DNA of 64,000 nt from Sulfitobacter sp. JL08 (GCF_003352045.1 NZ_CP025815.1:434001-498000), one strand, 5' to 3'; positions 16,671 to 26,787 are shown, counted from the first letter of the stretch. The notes: generated from the letters alone by a model not told the origin. Program-made: numbers and translations.

Positions 16671-16712
16671 CACCGCGTCGTTTCCCCGGTACGGAAACGT
16701 GGCGGTCTTTTC
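16671..16712 (+). promoter_or_regulatory. Terminator-like hairpin in the rpsL leader (possible attenuator)
   Basis: CGTTTCC (16679-16685) pairs with GGAAACG (16693-16699), and ACCGC (16672-16676) with GCGGT (16702-16706) across a 2x2 internal loop. CTTTTCGCTTT follows at once. This looks like an intrinsic terminator about 90 nt before rpsL and downstream of the str promoter. A second small hairpin, GCGGGG/CCCCGC (16748-16762), follows. Regulation is inferred. Confidence 0.5.
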
Positions 16713-16798
16713 GCTTTGCGGACGCGTAAAGTGAGTGATTTGAAACCGCGGGGCCGCCCCGCATGACACATGTGTTGCGAAACGGGGAAAGAACCGGA

Positions 16799-17170
16799 AT
16801 GCCAACGATACAACAGCTGATCCGCAAACCGCGCCAGCCGAAAATTAAACGCTCGAAATCCATGCACCTGCAAGAGTGCCCGCAAAAGCGCGGCGTCTGC
16901 ACACGGGTTTATACAACAACACCGAAAAAGCCGAACTCGGCCATGCGGAAGGTTGCCAAAGTGCGCCTGACAAACGGGTTTGAGGTCATCAGCTATATTC
17001 CGGGTGAAAGCCACAACCTTCAGGAACACTCGGTTGTTCTGATCCGCGGCGGTCGTGTCAAAGACCTTCCCGGTGTGCGCTATCACATCCTGCGGGGTGT
17101 TCTGGACACGCAAGGCGTTAAAGATCGTAAACAACGTCGTTCGAAATACGGCGCCAAGCGTCCGAAGTAA
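16799..17170 (+). CDS. rpsL: 30S ribosomal protein S12
   Basis: A 123-aa S12, part of the decoding centre. The conserved loops [12 protein letters not shown] and [13 protein letters not shown] are intact, with lysines at the streptomycin-resistance positions, so the allele looks streptomycin-sensitive. The Asp of KDLPG is the residue that RimO methylthiolates in other bacteria. The ATG at 16799 ([13 protein letters not shown]) matches the family; the upstream ATG at 16763 only adds leader codons. First gene of str. Confidence 0.98.
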   Translation: MPTIQQLIRKPRQPKIKRSKSMHLQECPQKRGVCTRVYTTTPKKPNSAMRKVAKVRLTNGFEVISYIPGESHNLQEHSVVLIRGGRVKDLPGVRYHILRGVLDTQGVKDRKQRRSKYGAKRPK

Positions 17171-17182
17171 GGAGAGACTGGT

Positions 17183-17653
17183 ATGTCCCGTCGTCACGCC
17201 GCTGAGAAGCGCGAAATTCTGCCCGACGCCAAATTCGGCGATCTGGTTCTGAGCAAATTCATGAATAACCTGATGATCGACGGTAAAAAGTCGGTTGCCG
17301 AAACCATCGTGTATAACGCCTTGGATCGTGTCGAAGACAAGATCAAACGCGCACCCGTCGAAGTGTTCCACGAAGCGCTGGACAACATCCAGCCCTCTGT
17401 CGAGGTTCGTTCGCGCCGTGTGGGTGGTGCCACCTATCAGGTTCCGGTCGAAGTGCGCCCCGAGCGCCGTCAGGCGCTTGCCATCCGCTGGCTGATCAAA
17501 GCCGCGCGGTCGCGCAACGAAAACACAATGGAAGAACGCCTTGCCGGCGAGCTGCTGGATGCTGTGAATTCCCGTGGTTCCGCTGTGAAAAAGCGCGAAG
17601 ACACCCACAAGATGGCCGATGCGAACAAAGCATTCAGCCATTACCGCTGGTAA
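17183..17653 (+). CDS. rpsG: 30S ribosomal protein S7
   Basis: A 156-aa S7, the primary 16S rRNA binder that nucleates the 30S head. It shows the conserved start [20 protein letters not shown] and [20 protein letters not shown] near residue 115. GGAGAGA lies 5-11 nt upstream. It sits 12 nt after rpsL and 23 nt before fusA. In E. coli S7 represses str translation at the rpsL-rpsG spacer; here that spacer is too short for the same structure. Confidence 0.98.
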   Translation: MSRRHAAEKREILPDAKFGDLVLSKFMNNLMIDGKKSVAETIVYNALDRVEDKIKRAPVEVFHEALDNIQPSVEVRSRRVGGATYQVPVEVRPERRQALAIRWLIKAARSRNENTMEERLAGELLDAVNSRGSAVKKREDTHKMADANKAFSHYRW

Positions 17654-17676
17654 ATTTTACACTGAGGCACTGACCC

Positions 17677-19800
17677 ATGGCACGCGACTATCCGTTAACC
17701 CGTTACCGTAACTTCGGCATCATGGCCCATATCGACGCAGGCAAAACCACCTGCAGCGAGCGGATCCTGTTTTACACCGGCAAGTCCCACAACATCGGCG
17801 AAGTGCATGATGGCGCAGCCACAATGGACTGGATGGAGCAAGAGCAGGAGCGTGGTATCACCATCACGTCTGCTGCGACAACCACGTTCTGGCAGCGTCA
17901 GGAAGAGCCGACCGCCGAAGGGACATCCGACACGAAGTTCCGGATGAACATCATCGACACACCCGGCCACGTTGACTTTACAATCGAAGTCGAACGGTCG
18001 CTGGCTGTTCTGGATGGCGCGGTTGCCGTTCTGGATGCCAACGCCGGCGTCGAGCCGCAAACAGAAACCGTTTGGCGTCAGGCCGACCGGTACAAAGTGC
18101 CGCGGATCGTGTTCGTCAACAAAATGGACAAAATCGGCGCGGACTTTTTCAACTGTGTGAAAATGATCAAGGACCGGACCGGCGCGACGCCGTGCCCGGT
18201 GCAAATCCCGATTGGTGCTGAAACCGAACTGGAAGGCATCGTTGACCTGATCACCATGGAAGAATGGGTTTGGGAAGGCGAAGATCTGGGCGCGTCCTGG
18301 GTCAAAAAGCCGATCCGTGACAGCCTGAAGGACCAGGCCGAAGAATGGCGCGCCAACATGATCGAAATCGCCGTCGACATGGACGACGATGCGATGGAAG
18401 CGTATCTGGAAGGCACCGAGCCTGACGTGGACACGCTGCGCAAACTGATCCGCAAGGGTACTCTCGGGATCAAGTTCATTCCTGTTCTGTGTGGCTCTGC
18501 CTTCAAGAACAAGGGTGTCCAGCCGCTGCTGAACGCCGTGATCGATTTCCTGCCCAGCCCGCTGGACGTTGTCGATTACATGGGCTTCAAACCCGGCGAC
18601 GAAACGGAAACACGTGATATTCCGCGCCGCGCGGATGATGCGATGCCGTTCTCGGGTCTGGCGTTCAAAATCATGAACGACCCCTTTGTCGGCTCGCTGA
18701 CATTCACACGCATCTATTCCGGCGTGCTGAAAAAAGGCGACACACTGCTGAATTCGACCAAAGGCAAAAAAGAACGCGTTGGCCGGATGATGATGATGCA
18801 CTCGATCAACCGCGAAGAGATCGAAGAAGCGTTTGCCGGCGACATTATCGCGCTGGCCGGTCTGAAAGACACCACGACAGGTGACACATTGTCGGATCCC
18901 AAAGATCCGGTGGTACTGGAAACCATGACTTTCCCCGATCCTGTGATCGAGATTGCCGTGGAGCCGAAAACCAAGGCAGACCAGGAAAAAATGTCGCAAG
19001 GTCTGGCACGTCTGGCGGCTGAAGATCCGTCGTTCCGCGTCGAAACCGACATCGAATCCGGTCAGACCATCATGAAAGGCATGGGTGAACTTCACCTTGA
19101 TATTCTGGTGGACCGCCTGAAACGCGAATTCAAGGTCGAAGCGAACATCGGTGCACCGCAAGTGGCGTATCGTGAAACCATCAGCCGCGAAGTCGAACAT
19201 GCCTATACCCACAAGAAACAGTCGGGTGGCTCAGGCCAGTTCGCCGAAGTCAAACTGCTGATTTCGCCGACAGAACCGGGCGAAGGCTATTCGTTTGAAT
19301 CGCGCATCGTCGGTGGTGCCGTGCCCAAGGAATACATCCCGGGTGTTGAAAAAGGCATCAAGTCGGTGATGGACAGCGGACCTCTGGCCGGCTTCCCTGT
19401 GATCGACTTCAAGGTCGCGTTGCTGGACGGTAAGTTCCACGATGTTGACTCGTCGGTTCTGGCGTTTGAAATCGCGGCCCGCATGGGCATGCGCGAAGGC
19501 ATGAAAAAGGCGGGCGCCAAAATGCTCGAACCGATCATGCGCGTCGAAGTGGTGACACCGGAAGAATACACCGGCGGCATCATCGGCGATCTGACCTCGC
19601 GTCGCGGTCAGGTACAGGGGCAGGATACACGTGGCAACGCCATCGCGATCGACTGCTTTGTGCCGCTGGCCAACATGTTCGGCTACATCAACACACTGCG
19701 CTCCATGTCGTCGGGTCGTGCGAACTTTACCATGCAGTTCGACCACTACGAACCGGTGCCGCAGAATATCTCTGACGAAATTCAGGCAAAATACGCCTAA
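17677..19800 (+). CDS. fusA: Elongation factor G
   Basis: A 707-aa EF-G, the GTPase that drives tRNA-mRNA translocation. The G1 motif is [10 protein letters not shown]3 DTPGHVDF and G4 [10 protein letters not shown]. Domains II-V follow in normal order, with [10 protein letters not shown] in domain IV and the C-terminal [19 protein letters not shown]. The length is typical of the main housekeeping copy. tuf follows after 59 nt that contain a perfect hairpin. Confidence 0.98.
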   Translation: MARDYPLTRYRNFGIMAHIDAGKTTCSERILFYTGKSHNIGEVHDGAATMDWMEQEQERGITITSAATTTFWQRQEEPTAEGTSDTKFRMNIIDTPGHVDFTIEVERSLAVLDGAVAVLDANAGVEPQTETVWRQADRYKVPRIVFVNKMDKIGADFFNCVKMIKDRTGATPCPVQIPIGAETELEGIVDLITMEEWVWEGEDLGASWVKKPIRDSLKDQAEEWRANMIEIAVDMDDDAMEAYLEGTEPDVDTLRKLIRKGTLGIKFIPVLCGSAFKNKGVQPLLNAVIDFLPSPLDVVDYMGFKPGDETETRDIPRRADDAMPFSGLAFKIMNDPFVGSLTFTRIYSGVLKKGDTLLNSTKGKKERVGRMMMMHSINREEIEEAFAGDIIALAGLKDTTTGDTLSDPKDPVVLETMTFPDPVIEIAVEPKTKADQEKMSQGLARLAAEDPSFRVETDIESGQTIMKGMGELHLDILVDRLKREFKVEANIGAPQVAYRETISREVEHAYTHKKQSGGSGQFAEVKLLISPTEPGEGYSFESRIVGGAVPKEYIPGVEKGIKSVMDSGPLAGFPVIDFKVALLDGKFHDVDSSVLAFEIAARMGMREGMKKAGAKMLEPIMRVEVVTPEEYTGGIIGDLTSRRGQVQGQDTRGNAIAIDCFVPLANMFGYINTLRSMSSGRANFTMQFDHYEPVPQNISDEIQAKYA

Positions 19801-19810
19801 TCGAATAACC

Positions 19811-19836
19811 GCTGTTCGGGCACTGCCCCGAACAGC
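19811..19836 (+). repeat. Intercistronic hairpin fusA-tuf
   Basis: A perfect 10-bp stem GCTGTTCGGG (19811-19820) with CCCGAACAGC (19827-19836) and a 6-nt loop. There is no T-run, so mRNA stabilisation or processing upstream of tuf is more likely than termination. Confidence 0.65.
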
Positions 19837-19859
19837 CTTGAACACTGAAGGAGGCCACC

Positions 19860-21035
19860 ATGGCTAAGGCAAAGTTTGAACGCAATAAACCGCACGTTAA
19901 CATTGGCACGATTGGTCACGTTGACCACGGCAAGACGACGCTGACGGCTGCGATTACGAAGTATTTTGGCGATTTCAAAGCCTATGACCAGATTGACGGT
20001 GCGCCGGAAGAGAAGGCGCGCGGGATCACGATTTCGACAGCGCATGTTGAGTATGAAACAGATGCGCGCCACTACGCGCACGTGGATTGCCCTGGTCACG
20101 CGGATTATGTGAAGAACATGATCACCGGCGCGGCGCAGATGGACGGCGCGATCCTTGTTGTGAACGCAGCCGATGGCCCGATGCCGCAAACGCGCGAGCA
20201 CATTCTGCTGGGCCGTCAGGTCGGCATCCCGCACATGGTTGTCTACATGAACAAGGTGGATCAGGTGGACGACGCGGAACTGCTGGAACTGGTCGAAATG
20301 GAAATCCGCGAACTGCTGTCGTCCTATGACTATCCGGGCGATGACATTCCGGTCATTCCCGGCTCGGCTCTGGCCGCGATGGAAGGCCGGGATCCCGAGA
20401 TCGGCGAGAACTCGATCCGTGCGCTGATGGCGGCGGTTGACGAATTCATCCCGACACCCGCGCGTGCGGTAGACCAGCCGTTCCTGATGCCGGTCGAGGA
20501 CGTGTTCTCGATCTCTGGCCGTGGTACGGTTGTGACCGGCCGTGTGGAGCGTGGCGTGATCAACGTGGGCGACGAGATTGAAATCGTCGGCATCCGCGAC
20601 ACCAAGAAAACCACCTGTACCGGTGTTGAAATGTTCCGCAAGCTGCTGGATCGCGGTGAAGCGGGTGACAACATCGGCGCGCTGCTGCGCGGCGTGGACC
20701 GTGACGGCGTTGAGCGCGGTCAGGTTCTGTGCAAGCCGGGTTCGGTGACACCGCACACCAAGTTCGAGGCGGAAGCCTATATCCTGACCAAGGAAGAGGG
20801 TGGCCGTCACACGCCGTTCTTTGCCAACTACCGTCCGCAGTTCTACTTCCGCACCACGGATGTGACAGGCACGGTCCAACTGGCCGAAGGTACGGAAATG
20901 GTGATGCCGGGCGACAACGTGTCCTTTGGCGTTGAACTGATCGCGCCGATCGCGATGGAACAGGGCCTGCGTTTCGCCATCCGCGAAGGCGGCCGCACCG
21001 TCGGCGCCGGCGTCGTGTCCAAAATCCTCGCGTAA
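19860..21035 (+). CDS. tuf: Elongation factor Tu
   Basis: A 391-aa EF-Tu that delivers aminoacyl-tRNA to the ribosome. G1 is [10 protein letters not shown]3 [20 protein letters not shown] and G4 NKVD; domains 2 and 3 are complete and end [20 protein letters not shown] lies 7 nt upstream. Many proteobacteria carry a second tuf elsewhere; only one is in this window. The S10 operon starts 94 nt downstream with a hairpin but no visible promoter, so read-through is likely. Confidence 0.98.
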   Translation: MAKAKFERNKPHVNIGTIGHVDHGKTTLTAAITKYFGDFKAYDQIDGAPEEKARGITISTAHVEYETDARHYAHVDCPGHADYVKNMITGAAQMDGAILVVNAADGPMPQTREHILLGRQVGIPHMVVYMNKVDQVDDAELLELVEMEIRELLSSYDYPGDDIPVIPGSALAAMEGRDPEIGENSIRALMAAVDEFIPTPARAVDQPFLMPVEDVFSISGRGTVVTGRVERGVINVGDEIEIVGIRDTKKTTCTGVEMFRKLLDRGEAGDNIGALLRGVDRDGVERGQVLCKPGSVTPHTKFEAEAYILTKEEGGRHTPFFANYRPQFYFRTTDVTGTVQLAEGTEMVMPGDNVSFGVELIAPIAMEQGLRFAIREGGRTVGAGVVSKILA

Positions 21036-21066
21036 GCGGGACCAAGAAAAAACCTTCGGGTTCGAC

Positions 21067-21095
21067 GTGGGCCACCGGATGAGCCGGTGGTCCAC
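21067..21095 (+). repeat. Intercistronic hairpin tuf-rpsJ
   Basis: A 12-bp stem (21067-21078 with 21084-21095) containing CCACCGG/CCGGTGG, with one G-T pair and loop ATGAG. No T-run follows. It sits at the str/S10 junction and may act as an attenuator or processing site. Confidence 0.6.
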
Positions 21096-21129
21096 CTATC
21101 AACTCTAAAGCCGCTGAAAGGCTGAAGAC

Positions 21130-21444
21130 ATGCAAAGCCAAAATATTCGTATCCGGCTCAAGGCATTTGACTATCGGGTACTGGACGCCAGCACCCAAGA
21201 GATCGTCAACACTGCCAAGCGTACGGGCGCATCGGTGCGCGGGCCCATCCCGCTGCCGAACAAGATCGAGAAATTCACTGTTCTGCGTGGTCCCCACGTT
21301 GACAAGAAATCCCGTGACCAATTCGAGATCCGCACGCACAAGCGTCTGCTCGACATCGTTGATCCGACCCCCCAGACCGTAGACGCGCTGATGAAGCTCG
21401 ACCTGGCCGCTGGTGTGGATGTCGAGATCAAGTTGCAATCGTAA
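21130..21444 (+). CDS. rpsJ: 30S ribosomal protein S10 / NusE
   Basis: A 104-aa S10 with the signature [20 protein letters not shown] and the rRNA-contacting loop [18 protein letters not shown]. Besides its role in the 30S head it pairs with NusB and NusG in antitermination. It is the first gene of the S10 series and lies 94 nt after tuf. GAAAGG lies upstream. Confidence 0.98.
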   Translation: MQSQNIRIRLKAFDYRVLDASTQEIVNTAKRTGASVRGPIPLPNKIEKFTVLRGPHVDKKSRDQFEIRTHKRLLDIVDPTPQTVDALMKLDLAAGVDVEIKLQS

Positions 21445-21462
21445 TTTAGGAGGGCACCAGAT

Positions 21463-22329
21463 ATGTTGCGCTCTGGTATTATCGCAAAAAAAGTCGGCAT
21501 GACCCGGCTGTTCATGGAAGACGGCAAGCAGATCCCTGTCACCGTTCTTCAACTCGACAATCTTCAGGTTGTGGCCCAACGCACGGCAGACCAGCACGGA
21601 TATTCCGCTGTTCAGCTGGGCACAGGTACCGCCAAGGTGAAACGTGTCAGCCAGGCAATGCGCGGCCACTTTGCCGCCGCCAAGGTTGAACCCAAGCGTA
21701 AAGTCGCGGAATTCCGCGTTGCCGCTGAAAACCTGATCAATGTCGGCGAGGAAATCACTGCAGATCATTACTTTGAAGGCCAGTTCGTCGACGTGTCCGG
21801 CACATCGATCGGCAAGGGTTTTCAGGGTGCGATGAAGCGCCACAACTTTGGCGGTCTGCGTGCATCGCACGGTGTTTCGATCTCGCACCGTTCGCACGGT
21901 TCGACCGGCCAGTGTCAGGATCCCGGCAAGGTTTTCAAAGGCAAGAAAATGGCCGGCCACATGGGCGCTGCCAAAGTGACCACGCAGAACCTTCAGGTCG
22001 TGAAAACAGATGCCGACCGTGGCATCATCATGATCAAGGGCGCTGTTCCCGGGTCCAAAGGCGCATGGGTGACAATCAAGGACGCGGTGAAAAAGCCGTT
22101 CCCTGAAAATGCCATTCTGCCCGCCGGGTTGCGCTCTGCTGCCGCAGAAGCCGCCGCCGCTGCCGAAGCCGCTGCTGCCGAAGCTGCCGCCGAAGCCGAA
22201 GCCGCGGCAGCCGCCGCCGCAGAAGCCGAAGCCGCCGCAATAGAGGCTGCTGCCGCCGAGGAAGCAAAGCCTGATACGGTTGCCGAGGCAGAAGCTGCCG
22301 AAGCTCAGAAGAAGGAAGGCGAAGAATGA
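21463..22329 (+). CDS. rplC: 50S ribosomal protein L3 with Ala/Glu-rich C-terminal extension
   Basis: A 288-aa L3, much longer than the 209 aa of E. coli. The globular core (about residues 1-222) is normal: [20 protein letters not shown], and the loop with [20 protein letters not shown] that reaches towards the peptidyltransferase centre. Residues 223-288 are a low-complexity tail almost entirely Ala and Glu, ending QKKEGEE and predicted to be helical. The reading frame runs directly into rplD with a 4-nt ATGA overlap, so the tail is in frame and not a frameshift artefact. Confidence 0.97.
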   Translation: MLRSGIIAKKVGMTRLFMEDGKQIPVTVLQLDNLQVVAQRTADQHGYSAVQLGTGTAKVKRVSQAMRGHFAAAKVEPKRKVAEFRVAAENLINVGEEITADHYFEGQFVDVSGTSIGKGFQGAMKRHNFGGLRASHGVSISHRSHGSTGQCQDPGKVFKGKKMAGHMGAAKVTTQNLQVVKTDADRGIIMIKGAVPGSKGAWVTIKDAVKKPFPENAILPAGLRSAAAEAAAAAEAAAAEAAAEAEAAAAAAAEAEAAAIEAAAAEEAKPDTVAEAEAAEAQKKEGEE

Positions 22330-22943
22330 AACTCGACGTCATCAAACTGGACGGCAAGAAAGCCGGAAGCGTCGATCTGGCCGAGGACCTGTTCGGTCTG
22401 GAGCCGCGCGCCGACATCCTGCACCGCGTCGTCCGCTGGCAGCGCAACAATGCGCAGGCCGGCACACACAAGGTCAAGACCCGGTCCGAAGTCAGCTATT
22501 CAACCAAGAAGATCTATCGTCAGAAAGGCACCGGTGGCGCACGTCACGGCGCACGCTCTGCACCGATCTTCCGCGGGGGTGGCGTTTACAAAGGCCCGAC
22601 ACCGCGTAGCCACGGCCACGATCTGCCCAAGAAGTTCCGCAAGTTGGGTCTCAAACATGCCCTGTCCGCCAAAATGGCGGCCGGTCAGCTGTTTGTGATC
22701 GACGAAGCGGCCTCGAACGGTAAAACTGCCGCTTTGGCGAAGCAGGTCAAGGATCTGGGCTGGAAGCGCGTTTTGATCATCGACGGCGCGTCGGTGAACG
22801 AAGAGTTCCTGAAGGCGTCACGCAACATTGAAGGTCTGGATATCCTGCCGACAATGGGTGCAAACGTTTATGATATCCTCAAGCGTGACACCCTGGTGAT
22901 CACCAAAGCGGGTATCGAAGCACTGGAGGCACGTTTGAAATGA
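22326..22943 (+). CDS. rplD: 50S ribosomal protein L4
   Basis: A 205-aa L4 of normal length. The tunnel loop region (about residues 45-95) contains [20 protein letters not shown] then [15 protein letters not shown], the part that lines the exit tunnel near the macrolide site. In E. coli L4 represses its own operon. The start overlaps the rplC stop by 4 nt and the stop overlaps the rplW start by 4 nt, so L3-L4-L23 are translationally coupled. Confidence 0.98.
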   Translation: MKLDVIKLDGKKAGSVDLAEDLFGLEPRADILHRVVRWQRNNAQAGTHKVKTRSEVSYSTKKIYRQKGTGGARHGARSAPIFRGGGVYKGPTPRSHGHDLPKKFRKLGLKHALSAKMAAGQLFVIDEAASNGKTAALAKQVKDLGWKRVLIIDGASVNEEFLKASRNIEGLDILPTMGANVYDILKRDTLVITKAGIEALEARLK

Positions 22944-23236
22944 CTGCCAAGCACGAACATTACGATGTGATCCGCAAGCCGATCATCACTGAAAAGGCAA
23001 CCATGACATCCGAAAACGGCGCGGTTGTGTTCGAAGTGGCGATGGAAGCGAACAAGCCGATGATCAAGGAAGCGGTTGAAACGCTGTTCGGGGTCAAGGT
23101 GAAAGCGGTGAACACCACGATCACAAAAGGCAAGGTCAAGCGGTTCCGCGGCCAGTTGGGCAAGCGCAAAGACGTGAAAAAGGCCTATGTCACCCTCGAA
23201 GAGGGAAACACTATCGACGTGACCACCGGTCTCTGA
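22940..23236 (+). CDS. rplW: 50S ribosomal protein L23
   Basis: A 98-aa L23, docking site for trigger factor and SRP at the tunnel exit. It shows [14 protein letters not shown] at the start and [18 protein letters not shown] in the middle. The ATG overlaps the rplD stop (ATGA). A 170-nt structured gap follows before rplB. Confidence 0.98.
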   Translation: MTAKHEHYDVIRKPIITEKATMTSENGAVVFEVAMEANKPMIKEAVETLFGVKVKAVNTTITKGKVKRFRGQLGKRKDVKKAYVTLEEGNTIDVTTGL

Positions 23237-23406
23237 TAGTGAGCCACGAATCTGGTCTGGCCCCGGTTTTTACCGGGGCCATGACCGTTTAAAGCCGGGG
23301 ACCTTCGGGGCCCTATAACACGGGCACCTTCGGGGGCCTTCAACATAGCGAGACATCTCTCGCACGGCGGGAAACACCCGCCGAAGCTAAACGGAAGACA
23401 GAAAGC
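23237..23406 (+). promoter_or_regulatory. Structured spacer between rplW and rplB
   Basis: The gap opens with a perfect 8-bp stem GGCCCCGG/CCGGGGCC and loop TTTTTA (23259-23280). Two copies of ACCTTCGGGG then follow 25 nt apart (23301-23310 and 23326-23335), each able to form a UUCG-tetraloop hairpin. CGGCGGG/CCCGCCG pairs further on. TATAAC at about 23314 resembles a -10 box but no acceptable -35 lies 16-18 nt upstream. The role is unknown. Confidence 0.45.
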
Positions 23407-24249
23407 ATGGCACTCAAGTCGTATAAGCCGACGACGCCGGGCCAGCGCGCGCTGGTGCTGATCGACCGTTCGGAGCTTTGGAAAGGACGTCCTGTCAAAT
23501 CCCTTACCGAGGGTTTGACAAAGAATGGCGGCCGGAACAACACCGGACGGATCACGATGCGCCGCAAGGGCGGCGGGGCGAAACGCCTTTACCGGATCGT
23601 TGATTTCAAACGTAACAAAGTCGATGTTGCAGCCACCGTTGAACGGATCGAATATGACCCGAACCGGACTGCATTCATTGCGCTGATCAAATATGAAGAT
23701 GGCGAACAGGCCTATATCCTGGCGCCGCAGCGACTGGCTGTGGGCGACAAGGTTGTGTCTGCCACCAAGGCCGACATCAAACCGGGCAACGCGATGCCGT
23801 TTTCCGGCATGCCGATCGGGACAATCATCCACAATATCGAGATGAAGCCCGGTAAAGGCGGCCAGATTGCACGCGCAGCCGGCACCTATGCCCAGTTCGT
23901 GGGCCGCGATGGTGGCTATGCCCAGATCCGCCTGTCGTCGGGCGAATTGCGCATGGTGCGTCAGGAATGCATGGCCACCGTTGGTGCGGTCAGCAACCCC
24001 GACAATTCCAACCAGAACTTCGGTAAAGCCGGCCGTATGCGTCACAAGGGCATCCGCCCGTCTGTGCGCGGTGTGGTTATGAACCCGATCGATCACCCGC
24101 ACGGTGGTGGTGAAGGCCGGACCTCTGGTGGTCGTCACCCGGTGACGCCATGGGGCAAGCCGACAAAGGGTGCAAAAACCCGGAACAAGAACAAAGCGTC
24201 CAGCAAGCTGATCATCCGCTCGCGGCACGCCAAGAAGAAGGGACGTTAA
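23407..24249 (+). CDS. rplB: 50S ribosomal protein L2
   Basis: A 280-aa L2, needed for subunit association and peptidyltransferase activity. It starts [20 protein letters not shown]. The C-terminal region has [20 protein letters not shown], which includes the conserved histidine implicated in catalysis-related structure, and the basic tail ends RHAKKKGR. It lies 3 nt before rpsS. Confidence 0.98.
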   Translation: MALKSYKPTTPGQRALVLIDRSELWKGRPVKSLTEGLTKNGGRNNTGRITMRRKGGGAKRLYRIVDFKRNKVDVAATVERIEYDPNRTAFIALIKYEDGEQAYILAPQRLAVGDKVVSATKADIKPGNAMPFSGMPIGTIIHNIEMKPGKGGQIARAAGTYAQFVGRDGGYAQIRLSSGELRMVRQECMATVGAVSNPDNSNQNFGKAGRMRHKGIRPSVRGVVMNPIDHPHGGGEGRTSGGRHPVTPWGKPTKGAKTRNKNKASSKLIIRSRHAKKKGR

Positions 24250-24252
24250 GAT

Positions 24253-24531
24253 ATGTCTCGCTCAGTCTGGAAAGGGCCTTTTGTCGACTCTTATGTCCTC
24301 AAAAAAGCCGAAGCCTCCCGCGAAGGCGGCCGCAACGAAGTGATCAAGATCTGGTCGCGCCGCTCGACAATCCTGCCGCAATTCGTGGGTTTGACCTTTG
24401 GCGTCTACAACGGTCACAAACACATCCCTGTTAACGTCACGGAAGACATGATTGGTCAGAAGTTCGGTGAATATTCGCCGACCCGCACCTATTATGGCCA
24501 CGCCGCCGACAAAAAAGCGAAACGGAAGTAA
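24253..24531 (+). CDS. rpsS: 30S ribosomal protein S19
   Basis: A 92-aa S19 of standard length ([40 protein letters not shown]). It forms a complex with S13 in the 30S head and contacts A-site tRNA. It sits between rplB (3-nt gap) and rplV (3-nt gap). Confidence 0.98.
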   Translation: MSRSVWKGPFVDSYVLKKAEASREGGRNEVIKIWSRRSTILPQFVGLTFGVYNGHKHIPVNVTEDMIGQKFGEYSPTRTYYGHAADKKAKRK

Positions 24532-24534
24532 GCC

Positions 24535-24915
24535 ATGAGCAAGGATAAAAATCCCCGCCGCGTGGCAGATAACGAAGCAATGGCAAAACTGCGTATGCTG
24601 CGTACTTCCCCGCAAAAACTGAACCTTGTAGCGGCCATGATCCGCGGCAAGAAAGTGGACAAGGCCCTGACGGACCTCACGTTCAGCAAGAAACGCATCG
24701 CGGAAGACGTCAAGAAATGTCTGCAATCCGCAATCGCCAATGCCGAAAACAACCATAACCTGGATGTGGACGAGCTGGTTGTGGCCGAAGCGTATGTTGG
24801 CAAAAACCTGACACTGAAACGCGGCCGTCCGCGTGCCCGTGGCCGGTTTGGCAAGATCGTAAAGCCGTTTTCGGAACTGACGATCAAAGTCCGTCAAGTT
24901 GAGGAGCAAGCCTAA
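24535..24915 (+). CDS. rplV: 50S ribosomal protein L22
   Basis: A 126-aa L22. Its extended hairpin ([20 protein letters not shown]) reaches the exit tunnel constriction, and no deletion typical of macrolide resistance is seen. The body has [19 protein letters not shown]. The TAA stop shares one base with the rpsC start (TAATG). Confidence 0.98.
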   Translation: MSKDKNPRRVADNEAMAKLRMLRTSPQKLNLVAAMIRGKKVDKALTDLTFSKKRIAEDVKKCLQSAIANAENNHNLDVDELVVAEAYVGKNLTLKRGRPRARGRFGKIVKPFSELTIKVRQVEEQA

Positions 24916-25622
24916 TGGGTAACAAAGTCAATCCGATTGGTATGCGCCTGCAGGTCAACCGCACCTGGGACAGCCGCTGGTATGCCGACACCAAGGATTA
25001 CGGTGATCTTCTGCTGGAAGACCTCGCAATCCGTGATTTCATCAACGAAGAATGCAAACAGGCCGGTGTGGCCCGTGTGATCATCGAACGTCCGCACAAA
25101 AAGTGCCGCGTGACGATCCACACAGCCCGCCCCGGTGTCATCATCGGCAAGAAAGGCGCAGACATCGAAACCCTGCGCAAGAAAATTGCCAAGATGACTG
25201 ACAGCGAACTGCATCTGAATATTGTTGAAGTCCGCAAACCCGAGATGGACGCACAGCTGGTTGGCGAAAGCATCGCCCAGCAGCTGGAACGTCGTGTTTC
25301 GTTCCGTCGCGCGATGAAGCGTGCCGTGCAGAACGCGATGCGTATGGGTGCCCTGGGCATCCGGGTCAACGTATCGGGCCGCCTGGGCGGTGCCGAGATT
25401 GCCCGGACCGAATGGTACCGTGAAGGCCGCGTGCCTTTGCACACCCTGCGTGCCGACATCGATTACGCAAACGTCGAAGCGATGACCGCCTATGGCATCA
25501 TCGGGATCAAGGTCTGGATCTTCAAAGGCGAGATCATGGAACACGATCCAGCTGCGCGTGACCGTAAAGCACAAGAACTCCAGGATGGTCCTGCGCCCCG
25601 TGGCGCTGGTGGCCGTCGCTAA
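24915..25622 (+). CDS. rpsC: 30S ribosomal protein S3
   Basis: A 235-aa S3, at the mRNA entry tunnel. The KH domain has the GXXG-type loop [16 protein letters not shown], and the C-terminal domain has [20 protein letters not shown]. The tail is short and Gly/Arg-rich. Its ATG overlaps the rplV stop by 1 nt; rplP follows after 13 nt. Confidence 0.98.
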   Translation: MGNKVNPIGMRLQVNRTWDSRWYADTKDYGDLLLEDLAIRDFINEECKQAGVARVIIERPHKKCRVTIHTARPGVIIGKKGADIETLRKKIAKMTDSELHLNIVEVRKPEMDAQLVGESIAQQLERRVSFRRAMKRAVQNAMRMGALGIRVNVSGRLGGAEIARTEWYREGRVPLHTLRADIDYANVEAMTAYGIIGIKVWIFKGEIMEHDPAARDRKAQELQDGPAPRGAGGRR

Positions 25623-25635
25623 GGGGGAATAGAAA

Positions 25636-26049
25636 ATGCTTCAACCAAAGCGCACGAAGTTCCGTAAGCAATTCAAAGGCAAGATCAAGGGCCTCGCCAA
25701 AGGCGGATCCGATCTTAACTTTGGCACTTATGGCCTGAAAGCCACGCAGCCAGAGCGTGTGACAGCCCGTCAGATCGAAGCGGCCCGCCGCGCGATGACC
25801 CGTCACATGAAACGTCAGGGCCGTGTCTGGATCCGGATCTTCCCGGATGTTCCAGTCACATCCAAACCCACCGAAGTCCGGATGGGTAAGGGTAAAGGGT
25901 CTGTCGATTTCTGGGCCTGCAAGGTCAAACCCGGCCGTGTCATGTTCGAAATCGACGGTGTCGGCGATGACGTCGCCCGCGAGGCCCTGCGCCTTGCCGC
26001 GATGAAACTGCCGATCAAGACACGCATTGTGGTCCGTGAGGATTGGTAA
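25636..26049 (+). CDS. rplP: 50S ribosomal protein L16
   Basis: A 137-aa L16 at the A-site side of the peptidyltransferase centre. It has [40 protein letters not shown], and the loop [11 protein letters not shown]. Arg82 in that loop corresponds to E. coli L16 Arg81, the residue hydroxylated by the 2OG oxygenase YcfD/RoxA. Unlike the usual order, rpmC does not follow: a strong terminator and two opposite-strand genes do. Confidence 0.98.
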   Translation: MLQPKRTKFRKQFKGKIKGLAKGGSDLNFGTYGLKATQPERVTARQIEAARRAMTRHMKRQGRVWIRIFPDVPVTSKPTEVRMGKGKGSVDFWACKVKPGRVMFEIDGVGDDVAREALRLAAMKLPIKTRIVVREDW

Positions 26050-26105
26050 ATCCTCACGCGGGCGGTGTAGCGGGTTCTCCTAGAAAACCTGCGGGCCGCA
26101 CCTAG

Positions 26106-26155
26106 GTGAACAGAAAAGCCCCCTCCGGGAAACCGGTGGGGGCTTTTGTTTTCAC
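26106..26155. terminator. Bidirectional terminator after rplP
   Basis: AAAAGCCCCC (26114-26123) pairs with GGGGGCTTTT (26138-26147). Inside, CCGG/CCGG closes a GAAA tetraloop, and TTTTGTTTT follows. Outer bases GTGAA (26106-26110) and TTCAC (26151-26155) extend the symmetry. Because both arms carry A/T runs it can stop rplP transcripts from the left and the RNase-gene transcript (minus strand, ending at 26176) from the right. Confidence 0.93.
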
Positions 26156-26175
26156 CGGCCCGTTGGCTTCTGCGC

Positions 26176-26787
26176 TCAGGCGGTGGTCTGCGGCTGGCTT
26201 TGTGCTGCGGTGTCGGGCGCGTCGAGGTTCAGCCAGACTTTGCCCGAACGATAGCCTCCCCGGATAATATGCCCCGGATCGGAAATTTCCGGGTAGGCTG
26301 CAATCCAATCGCGGAACCGGTCGTTCGAAACGATACGCGCGGACAAGGTGCGTGCCGCAGTGAGGACCAATGGATCGGCCGATGTACCTTTATGAGCGAC
26401 CATCACCCGGTGGCGTGGCAGTTTTAATATTTTTTCAAAATCGTTGTCGTGCAAATAACGGCCTGCAAGCAGATGGCCAGCGTTGGCATCAAAGACAACG
26501 CCAGGTGTATACCCCGATACCTCCAGATTCCGGATCGCCTCGACAACAGGTTCGATACTTGGAATGCCTTTTCGCCAGTGCATCACGTTCGAACCGTCAA
26601 TCACGACACAGTTCTGTTTGTCTGAAGAAGAAGGTTGGGAAGGTCTCAGCCACGCACGCAACCAAAGCACTAGGCTTGCCAGGGCACACGGTCCGGATAG
26701 CAGTATCACGTTTGATAGATCGGGTTTGGCAAGCGCAACAAGGCTGACAGCCAGCGATATGATGAAAAAGACAAAAGGAATTTTCAA
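26176..26787 (-). CDS. Membrane-anchored Zc3h12a/NYN-like ribonuclease domain protein
   Basis: A 203-aa protein. Residues 1-50 contain two hydrophobic segments (about 3-19 and 25-46). From about residue 58 there is a PIN-like NYN domain resembling RNase Zc3h12a (Regnase): CVVIDGSNVMHW, then GVVFDANAGH, a central Asp (SADPLVLTAART) and RIVSNDRFRDW near the end. These supply the acidic residues that bind Mg in this nuclease fold. Translation appears to start at TTG (26787-26785), supported by GAGGT 8 nt upstream; the next ATG falls inside the domain. It follows the oxygenase gene by 39 nt on the same strand. RNA substrate unknown. Confidence 0.75.
   Translation of the reverse strand: MKIPFVFFIISLAVSLVALAKPDLSNVILLSGPCALASLVLWLRAWLRPSQPSSSDKQNCVVIDGSNVMHWRKGIPSIEPVVEAIRNLEVSGYTPGVVFDANAGHLLAGRYLHDNDFEKILKLPRHRVMVAHKGTSADPLVLTAARTLSARIVSNDRFRDWIAAYPEISDPGHIIRGGYRSGKVWLNLDAPDTAAQSQPQTTA

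Noticed and set aside
17695-19212. 505-codon frame antisense to fusA (similarly 19797-21095 antisense to tuf)
   Set aside because: Codon-bias shadow; no start signals or family features.
21463-22329. Frameshift creating the long tail of L3
   Set aside because: The tail ends exactly at a 4-nt overlap with the correct rplD start, so the frame is genuine.
23290-23320. TATAAC as a -10 box for a separate rplB promoter
   Set aside because: No acceptable -35 lies 16-18 nt upstream; the sequence there is part of hairpins.
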